Shown here: positions 17,836 to 29,800 of the stretch, piece after piece
Numbering within the stretch: the first letter of the stretch is position 1
Layout of the letters: the number at the start of each line of letters is the position of its first letter
Assembly (NCBI RefSeq): GCF_003339505.1
Contig: NZ_QPIW01000003.1
Coordinates: 248,471 to 312,470 of the forward strand
DNA: 64,000 bases
DNA from: Runella aurantiaca
GTDB lineage: Bacteria > Bacteroidota > Bacteroidia > Cytophagales > Spirosomataceae
Direction of reading: 5' to 3'
The notes under the pieces: generated by a model
Told to the model about the DNA's origin: nothing
What the model saw: only the letters and a program-made list of their open reading frames with translations
The model's database searches: none
Translations under genes and position numbers: made by a program

Positions 17836-20800
17836 TTAGTTCTGGACAGACATACTTACCACCGAAACGTTATTATTACTGTTGGCATCTCCACCCGAAT
17901 TAGGGGTGATGTTGGTGGTAATAGTAGCGGTTGTTCCTGCGGTATTTGCCGTTACACTGAGAGCCACTCTACTTCTGCTGCCGGCAGGAATGACCACCCC
18001 GGGTTTAGAAGTAAACAATAGCCCGGTTCCTGTGTCGAGCACCGTCCAGTCGTTGTTATTGACCATTTCAGAAACAACGACTGTCGTTGTTGCCAATGTA
18101 GGGTCAAATCCAAACGTAAACCCGGTGGCCGATGGAACAAAGAAGCTCATGCTTCCAATGGTTGGATTCCCTTTGATTTCATTGATATTAATGACAACCA
18201 TTTTTGAATCTCCCACATTGAAAGTCATACTTCCAAAGGTAGCATTAGGGAATAGGTCAATATCCGAAGCTGATGGTCCTTGCGGAGTGGTATCGCTGCC
18301 GTCTAAAGTGCCGTCTCCATCATCGTCCGTATCAGCCGTGTTCGGTATGCCGTCGTTGTCCACATCGGGATCCACGTCATTGAGCATGCCGTCACCATCC
18401 AAATCATAATCGGACGCGTCAGGAGTTGCGTCACCGTCGTTGTTACCCGGAGTCCCAAAACCGTCCCCGTCGTTTGGCTGAGCTGTATCGGCTCCGTCAG
18501 AGATGCCGTCGCCGTCATCGTCCGTATCGGTCGCGTTGCCAATGCCGTCACCGTCCACATCCGTATCGTAGATGTTGTTGATGCCGTCGCCATCCATGTC
18601 AGGATCCGTCGCATTGGGAATGCCGTCACCGTCCACGTCCAAATTCAACGCATCGGCCAAGTCAGGCAGTCCATCACCGTCGCCGTCGGGCAGCGTGTAT
18701 TTTCCTGTTCCGTCCAACACACCGATCTCTGCACTGTCAGGGATGCTGTCATTGTCATCATCCGTGTCGGTCGCGTTTGGTGTACCGTCGTTGTCGGTAT
18801 CCAGCACTTGACCCGGCGCTTCTGCACCATCCAAGATGCCGTCACCGTCATCATCGGTGTCCACATCATTGTTGGTACCGTCGTTGTCAGTATCCAATGG
18901 TTTTGGATCCGTTGTGTCACTCAGACCATCATTGTCATCGTCGGTGTCAGTACTGTTTGGCGTACCGTCCCCATCGGTGTCAAGCGTGTCATTGATGCCA
19001 TCGGCCAAATCAGGCGTACCGTCACCGTCACTGTCAGGAAGACTGTAGACGCCGCCCACCAATACACCTTGTTCGGTGCTGTCAGGGATTCCGTCGCCGT
19101 CATCATCGGTGTCGGTTTCGTTACCCGTGCCGTCATTGTCACTGTCGAGCAGCATGCCTGGTTGCTCATTGGCATCCAAGATACCGTCGCCGTCATCATC
19201 CGTATCGCTGTCATTTTTCTGTCCGTCATTATCGGTATCCAACAGTTTAGGATCCTGTGTATCCAACAGACCGTCACCGTCGTCGTCGAGGTCAGTGGCG
19301 TTAGGTATACCGTCGTTATCGGTATCTAATGGATTGGTATCCTGCGCATCAGGAATTCCGTCACCATCATCATCGGTATCGGTAGTATCAGGTGTTCCGT
19401 CGCCGTCCGTATCCAAGGCATCGGCCAAATCAGGTATTCCGTCACCGTCAGAATCGGGAAGCGTATAAACACCACCTACCAAAGTTCCCTGTTCGACGCC
19501 GTCCAAAATACCGTCATTGTCGTCATCTGTGTCGGTGGCATTCGGGGTACCGTCGTTGTCAGTGTCGAGGCCTTGGCCCGGTGCTTCTGCACCATCTAAG
19601 ATGCCGTCGCCGTCATCGTCGGTATCGGTGGCATTCGGCGTACCGTCGTTGTCGGTATCCAATGGTTTTGGATCCTGGGCATCGCTCAATCCATCGCCGT
19701 CGTCGTCGGTATCGGTGGCATCAGGAGTGCCATCACCGTCAGTGTCAAGCGCATCGGCCAAATCAGGAATTCCATCGCCGTCGCTGTCAGGTAAGGTGTA
19801 TTTACCTGTACCATCCAACACACCGATTTCCGCGCTGTCAAGGATTCCGTCATTATCATCGTCGGTATCGGTGGCATTCGGGGTGCCGTCATTGTCGGTG
19901 TCGAGGCCTTGGCCCGGTGCTTCTGCACCATCTAAGATACCGTCGCCGTCATCGTCGGTATCGGTGGCATTTGGTGTACCGTCGTTGTCGCTGTCAAGCG
20001 GTTTAGGATCCTGAGCATCACTCAATCCGTCACCATCATCATCGGTATCGGTAGTATCAGGTGTGCCATCTCCGTCGGTATCCAAAGCATCGGCCAAGTC
20101 AGGTATTCCGTCACCGTCGCTGTCAGGTAGGGTGTATTTACCTGTTCCGTCCAATACTCCGATTTCTGCCGTATCTAAGATTCCGTCGTTGTCGTCGTCG
20201 GTATCGGTGGCATTTGGTGTACCGTCATTGTCGGTGTCGAGGCCTTGGCCCGGTGCTTCTGCACCATCTAAGATACCGTCGCCGTCATCGTCGGTATCGG
20301 TGGCATTTGGTGTACCGTCGTTGTCGCTGTCAAGCGGTTTAGGATCCTGAGCATCACTCAATCCGTCACCATCATCGTCCGTATCGGTGGCATCAGGTGT
20401 ACCATCACCGTCGGTGTCCAAGGCATCCGCCAAGTCAGGAATTCCGTCACCGTCGCTGTCAGGAAGCGTATAAACTCCGCCTACCAAAGTTCCCTGTTCG
20501 ATTGTATCCAAAATACCGTCATTATCGTCGTCCGTATCCGTTGCGTTTGGTGTACCGTCGTTGTCGGTATCCAAGGCTTGGCCCGGCGCTTCCGCCGTAT
20601 CCAAGATGCCGTCGCCGTCATCATCCGTGTCGGTCGCATTCGGTGTACCGTCATTGTCGGTATCCAATGGTTTTGGATCTTGGGTATCGCTCAATCCATC
20701 GTTATCATCGTCCGTATCGGTAGCATCAGGGGTACCATCGCCGTCGGTATCCAAGGCATCGGCCAAGTCAGGAATTCCGTCACCGTCACTGTCAGGTAAG

Positions 20801-23800
20801 GTGTATTTACCTGTACCATCCAATACGCCAATTTCTGCGCTGTCAAGGATTCCATCGTTATCGTCATCCGTGTCGGTGGCGTTCTGGGTACCATCATTGT
20901 CGGTATCCAAGGCTTGACCCGGTGCTTCTGCACCATCCAAGATTCCGTCGTCGTCATCGTCCGTGTCGGTCGCATTCGGTGTACCGTCATTGTCGGTGTC
21001 GAGCGGTTTAGGATCCTGAGCATCGCTCAATCCATCGTTATCATCGTCGGTGTCGGTGGCATCAGGAGTGCCATCACCGTCGGTGTCAGTTGCTACCGGT
21101 CCTTGCGGAGTGGTATCGCTGCCGTCTAAAGTGCCGTCTCCATCATCGTCCGTATCAGCCGTGTTCGGTATGCCGTCGTTGTCCACATCGGGATCCACGT
21201 CATTGAGCATGCCGTCACCGTCCAAATCAAAGTCCGAAGCGTCAGGAGTTGCGTCACCGTCGTTGTTGCCCGGAGTCCCAAAACCGTCCCCGTCGTTTGG
21301 CTGAACTGTATCGGCTCCGTCAGAGATGCCGTCGCCGTCATCGTCCGTATCGGTCGCGTTGCCAATGCCGTCACCGTCCACATCCGTATCGTAGATGTTG
21401 TTGATGCCGTCACCGTCCATGTCAGGATCCGTCGCATTGGGAATGCCGTCTCCGTCCACGTCCAAATTCAACGCATCCGCCAAGTCAGGCAAGCCATCAC
21501 CGTCGCCGTCAGGCAACGTGTATTTTCCTGTTCCGTCCAACACACCGATCTCTGCACTGTCAGGGATGCTGTCATTGTCATCATCCGTATCCGTCGCGTT
21601 CGGTGTACCGTCGTTGTCGGTATCCAGCACTTGACCCGGCGCTTCGCTGCCGTCGGCTATGCCGTCACCGTCATCGTCGGTATCCACCTCATTGTTGATA
21701 CCGTCGTTGTCAGTATCCAATGGTTTGGGATCCGTTGTGTCACTCAGACCATCATTGTCATCGTCGGTGTCGGTACTGTTTGGCGTACCGTCCCCATCGG
21801 TGTCAAGCGTGTCATTGACTCCATCGGCCAAATCAGGCGTACCGTCACCGTCACTGTCAGGAAGACTGTAGACGCCGCCCACCAATACACCCTGTTCGGT
21901 GCTGTCAGGGATGCCGTCGCCGTCATCATCGGTGTCGGTTTCGTTACCTGTTCCGTCATTGTCACTGTCGAGACCTTTACCGGGTTGTTCTGCCGCATCC
22001 AAGATACCATCACCGTCATCATCCGTATCGACGTCATTTTTCTGTCCGTCATTATCGGTATCCAACAGTTTAGGGTCCTGTGTATCCAACAGACCGTCAC
22101 CGTCGTCGTCGAGGTCGGTGGCATTTGGTGTACCGTCGTTATCGGTATCCAATGGGTTGGCATCCTGTGCATCAGGAATTCCATCGCCGTCATCATCGGT
22201 ATCGGTAGCATCAGGTGTTCCGTCACCGTCGGTATCCAAAGCATCGGCCAAGTCAGGAATTCCGTCACCGTCACTGTCAGGAAGACTGTAAACTCCGCCT
22301 ACCAACGTACCCTGTTCGACACTATCGGGGATTCCGTCGTTATCGTCGTCAGTATCCGTCGCGTTTGGTGTACCGTCGTTGTCGGTGTCGAGGCCTTGGC
22401 CCGGGGCTTCCGCCGTATCCAAGATGCCGTCGCCGTCATCGTCGGTATCGGTCGCGTTCGGTGTGCCGTCGTTGTCGGTATCGAGCGGTTTAGGATCCTG
22501 AGCATCGCTCAATCCGTCACCATCGTCGTCCGTATCGGTAGCATCAGGTGTACCATCACCATCGGTGTCCAAGGCATCCGCCAAATCAGGAATTCCGTCA
22601 CCGTCACTGTCAGGAAGACTGTAAATTCCGCCTACCAATGTGCCCTGTTCGACACTATCGGGGATTCCGTCATTATCGTCATCCGTGTCGGTGGCATTCG
22701 GTGTACCGTCGTTGTCGGTATCCAGCACTTGACCTGGCGCTTCCGCACCATCCAAGATTCCGTCGCCGTCATCATCGGTGTCAGTGGCATTCGGTGTACC
22801 GTCGTTGTCAGTATCCAAAGGCTTAGGATCCTGAGCATCGCTCAATCCATCGCCGTCATCATCGGTATCAGTAGCATCAGGAGTGCCGTCACCGTCCGTA
22901 TCCAAGGCATCCGCCAAGTCAGGAATTCCGTCACCGTCGCTGTCAGGTAAGGTGTATTTACCTGTACCATCCAACACACCAATTTCTGCGCTATCAAGGA
23001 TTCCATCGTTATCGTCGTCGGTATCGGTGGCATTCGGTGTACCGTCGTTGTCGGTATCCAAGGCTTGACCCGGTGCTTCTGCACCATCTAAGATTCCGTC
23101 GCCGTCATCGTCCGTATCGGTCGCGTTCGGTGTACCGTCATTGTCGGTGTCGAGCGGTTTTGGATCCTGAGCATCGCTTAAGCCATCGCCGTCATCATCG
23201 GTATCAGTAGCATCAGGAGTGCCGTCACCGTCCGTATCCAAGGCATCCGCCAAGTCAGGAATTCCGTCACCGTCGCTGTCAGGTAAGGTGTATTTACCTG
23301 TACCATCCAACACACCAATTTCTGCGCTATCAAGGATTCCATCGTTATCGTCGTCGGTATCGGTGGCATTCGGTGTACCGTCGTTGTCGGTATCCAAGGC
23401 TTGACCCGGTGCTTCTGCACCATCCAAGATGCCGTCGCCGTCATCATCCGTATCGGTGGCGTTTGGTGTGCCGTCGTTGTCGGTGTCCAAAGGTTTTGGA
23501 TCCTGAGCATCGCTCAATCCATCGCCGTCATCATCGGTATCGGTGGCATCCGGGGTTCCGTCGCCGTCAGTGTCCAAGGCATCGGCCAAGTCAGGCAAAC
23601 CGTCGCCGTCGCTGTCAGGTAAGGTGTATTTTCCTGTACCATCCAATACGCCGATTTCAGCGCTGTCCAATACACCGTCGTTATCGTCGTCCGTATCCGT
23701 TGCGTTTGGTGTGCCGTCGTTGTCGGTGTCGAGGCCTTGACCCGGCGCTTCCGCACCATCCAAGATATCGTCGCCATCATCATCCGTATCGGTCGCATTT

Positions 23801-26800
23801 GGTGTGCCGTCGTTGTCAGTATCCAATGGTTTTGGATCCGTTGTGTCACTCAGACCATCATTGTCATCGTCGGTGTCAGTAGCATCAGGAGTGCCGTCAC
23901 CGTCCGTATCCAAGGCATCCGCCAAGTCAGGAATTCCGTCACCGTCGCTGTCAGGTAAGGTGTATTTACCTGTACCATCCAATACGCCGATTTCCGCGCT
24001 GTCAAGGATTCCATCGTTATCGTCATCCGTGTCGGTGGCGTTCTGGGTACCATCATTGTCAGTATCCAAGGCTTGACCCGGTGCTTCTGCCGTATCCAGG
24101 ATTCCGTCACCGTCATCGTCCGTATCCACATCATTGTTGGTGCCGTCGTTGTCGGTATCCAATGGTTTTGGATCCGTTGTATCGGTCAATCCATCGCCGT
24201 CGTCGTCGGTATCGGTGGCATCAGGGGTTCCGTCACCGTCGGTGTCAATCAAAGCAATGACTGTCACGTTTGGAGCACAACTACCCGTAGCTTCCGCTGA
24301 TGTTACGGTCAAGGTACGAATACCCGCTACACCGGCTCCGGTATAAGTAATAGGAATTGCAATAGAAGTTTGACCTGCCGTTATTGTTACCTCAAACGGT
24401 ACAGGAGACGTGGCAAAATCAGTCGCGGTTACAGTAATTGTCACCGGCCCTGCAACAGCACCGGTAATAGGAATTGTCAGTGTACCGGTTTGGCCGGCTG
24501 TGCCATTTGCCGTAAATGTACCTGTAACGGTTGCATTTGTGCAGTCCCCGAAGGTAAAGCTACCGGGAGGAGCCGTAATTTTCGTGCTCACCGTATTGGA
24601 AATTACCTCCACCTGACGATAAGATGTACTGCCGTCGGGGGTGTACGTGGCAAAATTATACAGCGTTGAATCAATACCAGTATCTTTCACGTTTGCTTTA
24701 ACGGTAATGACCGTTTCCACACCGGCGCCCGGTACGTCCAAATCCCGAATCGTAAAGCTGCTTTCGTTGGCATACGCACTTACCAGCGCACCACCCGGTA
24801 CACCCGTCATCGACGCGGCCACGTATTGTGCTTTTTGCTGAAGATTGTCCTGCAAAATGATTTTTACCGCAGAAGCTTCACTATTGGTAATTTTATACGT
24901 GTAAGTAACCTCCGTATTTTGACCTGTCGTAGCTTTATCCACTGTTTTTACAATGGAAATGGCGGCTAAAGGATCGTTTTGGTCAATGGTAATAGGCGTA
25001 GGACTATCCGCTCCTGGAACACTTGGTTCGTCCGATAGATACGTATTGCCGTTGATGACAAAACTTGCCTGATTCGTAAACGTTCCCGTGGTAGCCGAAA
25101 TCGCATCCATGTAGATATAGGAAGTTCCTTTAGGCACCGTGATGTTCCCCAATGCGAGCGTATTGGTTCCGCCGTATCCATTGGTCGTTCCTACCGTAAG
25201 GGATGTTGCCAAACTGCTGTCCACCCATGTCAGGCCCGAAGGCAGGACGTCATTTAAGTTGATGGTTTGGGCGTCACAATTCAAGTTCTGAACCGTAAAT
25301 TTGTACGTAAATGCCTCCTCGGTAAGGCCTGGATTAGGCGATACTTCTTTGTACAAATAAACGTTATCAGGCGTGGCCACTTCTGGTACTGGAGGCTTGC
25401 AGGTAATGCTGAGATCACCGATAGCGATGTCATTGAATACCTTGAAACTGTATTGGTTGTCTTTAGAATATTCTACGTAAATCTCATCCACGGGAGTGTC
25501 AAAATTCACGTACAGTTTTCCCCATTGTGACCAACCTCTCCAATAGATATTGCCGGTAGCTTGGGTAGCCGAATTGAGCGCAATATCGGTGTATTTTGCC
25601 CGCGATAATTTAGGCGACACCGTTACTCCGTTCAATTTTCCATAGACATTCACCACGTCTTTGCCCCACCACCAACCGTCAACACGGTAAATGACAAAGC
25701 TTACGCCGGAGGCAGGTTTTTTGTTGGCCGGATTGGTTACATCCAACAACTCGAATTTGGTCGTGATTTTGGCCGCTTCGTTGTTGTCGTTACGAGGAAT
25801 GTACAGTGAGCGTCCGTAGCTGACAGGATACCAGTTGAACAAATAACCCACGTTACTTGGATCAGTAACGGTTACGGCAATACGTTGATCGCCAATGTCA
25901 TAGTTTTTTGTTTTGGTTGTCCAAGGCCAGGTATAGCGCCACCAGCTCAGGGTTTTGTTGCCTTCGCACAGGTTGGCGGGAGGCGTTGTATTTCCTGCGA
26001 AAGTGATGTATTTCGTTCCATCAAAATTGAAATTGGCCGCGTAGATGTTAGCACCTGCGCCGGTCAATAAAATGGAATTGTAGCTCGTAAAAGCAGCATC
26101 AGAAGATACCAGCATATAGACAGGGTAGTCGGCGCTGAAGCCGGCTCCGCTCAAGTCTATGTTCAGTTTGGTACTTTCTATGGTGCCCGTTTCCACCACT
26201 TTCCAGATGGCACCGAGGCGCTTGTCTGCTGTTGGAGGCGGCCCGCATTGTGTAGGGCTTTCGGCGGGAAGTGCCACGGTACCTGCCACCCCATTGTCTC
26301 CCCACATGAGGAAGGAAGCATTGGTATCGAAGGCACCGGAGTGGGTTGCATTGTCGGTTCCAATGAGGTTATCAATCCCCATTGTCAATAATGCACCCGT
26401 ATTGGAAGATTTTGACTGCTTTTGTACTAAACTTTGGCAATCGTCGCGTCCAATCCCTGCGATGTTTTTGTTATAACCTGCAATCGGATAGATCGTAGTT
26501 CCTGTACCCGACAGATAATCGTGGGCCAGCGTTAAACCATACTTAACCCCCAAATAGGAGTTGACGCGCTGTTTTTCGGCAGCCGTCAGTTCTCGGTTAT
26601 AAAGAATCACTTCTCCAATGTCTCCTGAGAAATAGGTTAGGTTTCCAAAGCCCAGATTCGTAGCTGCTTCATTGAAACGAACGATATTGGTGGCATCATT
26701 AAATTCCTGATTTCCGTTGTGCCACGCCGTCCATTGCCCTGCTTTGGCCATGGTCTGGTAAATTCCGTATTCTTCGATATTCCACGAAGGGTTAAACGTC

Positions 26801-29800
26801 TGACGGGTTGTTGAACCAAAAGCATCAAAGATCGTTTGGGTGCCCCAGGTATAGTGTTGCCAATGGTTATTTCCCCAAGTAGCAAAACCGTTAGACACGT
26901 TGGTAGCCCGGTTGCTCTTGAGCATATAAAATACCTCACCCGCCGTCCAACTGTTGGAGAATGTCGTCCATTTGAAGTGGTCATCCGTCCCGTCAAAACG
27001 AACTACCGGATTGAAGTTGCTTCCTGCCGAAACTCGGAAAGGCTCATTGACCGCTTCGGGATGATAACCGTTGAGCGACTGGTCAAACCAGCTTTCAATA
27101 TCCGTACCAAAAGCTGTATTGACACCTTGGTCAGCTTTAAGCCAGAGTTGCAGGTTGGCATTTACGCAACCCGGACCCGACAATACTCCACCAATGGTAA
27201 AGTAAACTCCGTCGGGCAGCAGGCTTGAATTGAACGTAACGCAACCGTTGGCATTCAGAGGTAATTCCTGCGTAATGGTTGCAAAGGTAGGGTCAGTACT
27301 GATGAGCAACGCCCGATTGTTACCTCCACCTGCATAACACAGCGTGATGTCTTGGTCGCTCCAATTGGTCTTGTCAGCTTTCCAAACCCGACCCAAACGG
27401 AGCGTAGAAGTGGCCCCTGTTACCGATACTGAGAAAGAGGCACTTGCGTCGTTGTTGGCCCAAGTCAGGAATGATTTGTCATTCGAAAAGGTTCCGGCAT
27501 TCGACTCATTATCAGCCGCGAGTGCCGAACCTACTCCAATCGTAATCAAGTTGTCAGCATTGACACTTTTTGATTGTTTTTGGTTAAGGTTTCCAAAATC
27601 ATCGCGTCCTATCCCCGCAATATCAGCTTTATACGCTCCGTTGGCCGTGGCATCCCACATTTTGGTGGTTTGGTCAGAAGCCAAATAGTCTTGCGGAGAA
27701 GATTGGTCAAGGGTAATGCCGTACTTTATAGCCAGATACGACTCAATGGACTTGCGTTGAGCGGCAGTCATGACTGTACTGCCTCCGCTGCCAACCCCTG
27801 CTCCATAGACAATCACCTCGGTCATATCTCCGTAAAAAGGATCAGAGATTAACCCCCGGCGACCAATATAGAGAGGTGCCGTTGATAAAGCAGAGTTATT
27901 GGTGACTTGCCCCGTAAACTTACCGCTGGTATAAAACTGGGTTGCGTTACTTACAGCGGTGTTATTCACCATGTCCGACGCTATATACCAGTTTCCTGGC
28001 GTCAATACGTTGGAGAAAGTAACGCCCGGTGAGTACCAAATACGCGAGGTATTGTTGACCAATGAAAACCGTTGGAAACTCCCGTCCGCATTCCCCCACA
28101 AAGCACTGTTGCCAAAACTGGCAGGAGGCGCTTTGAATACGGTAAAAACGGCAAAGTTATCAAACTTGTCCTTGTCAACGTCGGTAGTGGTTTCCCAATA
28201 GGCGTTGTTATTACCAAAACGCATGGTGTGGTGGAAGTTCAACTGGTCGCCCGCCTCACTTTGGTAAACGGGGCGGTTGGCGCCTGCGTCGTCATTGTAA
28301 GCTTCACCACCGTTGGCTTTGTCCAACACCTTGTCAATAACCTGTCCGTCCGTAGTTGGAACACCGGCCGTTAATGAACCTTCTTCTGCAACAATCCAGA
28401 AGTTAAGATTCGTAGCTACTCCCCCCGGAGGAAATACCTGACGTGCAAATGTGAAATAAGCACCGTCGGGTAACAACGAAGAGTTGATCGTAGCTGCACC
28501 GTTGGTCAGCGCGATTTCCTGCGTAATAGTGGCAAACGTTGGGTCGCTGTTTTGAATCAACAAATACTGCGCCTGCGGGTCGTTGATGTGGATGGTCACC
28601 GACTGGTCTGTCCAGCTGGTTTTTTTCACCTTCCACACCCGCGCCATGCGGGCATTGACGTTTGGCGAAGTTACATTAACGGCATAGCCTGTCGCTCCCG
28701 TATTGCTTCCCCACATCATAAAGCTGGCGTCGGTTGCAATGGTACCCGCGTTGAGTACATTGGTGGTAGCTATGCTGCTTCCCAACGCAATGGTGGGCTG
28801 GAAGCCCGTATTGACAGACTTTGATTGTTTTTGAAATAACCCTTGTACATTATCACGACCAATACCTGCGATATTTGCGCCGTAGCCACCACCAATTGGG
28901 TAGATTGAAGTGCCTGCGGCAGATAAATAGTCGTGTGCAAGTGTTAAACCGTATTTAATACCCAAGTAAGAATTGACGCGCTGTTTTTCAGTCACCGTCA
29001 ATTCATTTCCGTAGAGTACTACTTCCCCCACATCCCCCGAAAAATACGTAAGATTTCCAAAGCCGAGATTGGTTGCCGCTTCATTGAAACGTACAGTATT
29101 ACTGGCTTTGTTATATTCTTGATTTCCGTTGCGCCATGCCGTCCACTGACCTGCTTTGGACATGGTTTGGTAGATACCATATTGCTGAATGTCCCAAGTG
29201 GGGTCGAAGTTTTGGCGGGTTGTAGACCCAAACGCATCATAGATATTTTGGTTACTCCAAGTATAATGCTGCCAGTGGTTATTTCCCCAAGTAGCCAAGC
29301 CATTGTTGACATTGGTAGCTCGATTACTTTTGAGCATGTAGAAGATTTCGCCCTGTGTTAAGCCACTGGAAAAATTAACCCAATCAAAACGGTCATTGAC
29401 ACCATCAAAGCGTACAACCGGATTGAAGTTACTGCTTCCATCAATACGTTGAGGTGCATCTACTACAGAAGGGTGACGGCCATTGATTGACTGATCAAAC
29501 CAATTTTGAACATTGTTGCCGGAAGCCGTAGTGATTCCGCCATCTGCCTTCAACCATAATTGTAGGCTACTTACTACTCCACCGGGAGCAAGTACCGTTG
29601 CACCAAACGTAAAAAACTGACCATCATTTAGGTTAACTTGGGCAGTAAGGTTACCATTTCCATCGGGTGTAAGTGTGATTTCGGTAGCGCTACCAGGGGT
29701 AAAAGTAGCACTGTTGCTTACCAAGAGTACTTCCGCATTGGTGGAAGCAGGAACACTGATGGTGACTGTTCCGACCGTTCCCGTTTCCTGTACTTTCCAT

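Noticed and set aside
21631-22950. Long plus-strand open frame (about 439 codons) opposite the TSP3 array, and many shorter ones from 15.8 to 24.3 kb
   Set aside because: They are antisense shadows of Asp/Gly-rich repeats, whose codons avoid stops on the other strand. The translations are low-complexity, with no start context or domains.
18290-24250. Regular repeats that might be taken for a CRISPR array
   Set aside because: The unit is 336 bp and translates in frame as TSP3 repeats; there are no short repeats with unique spacers and no cas genes.
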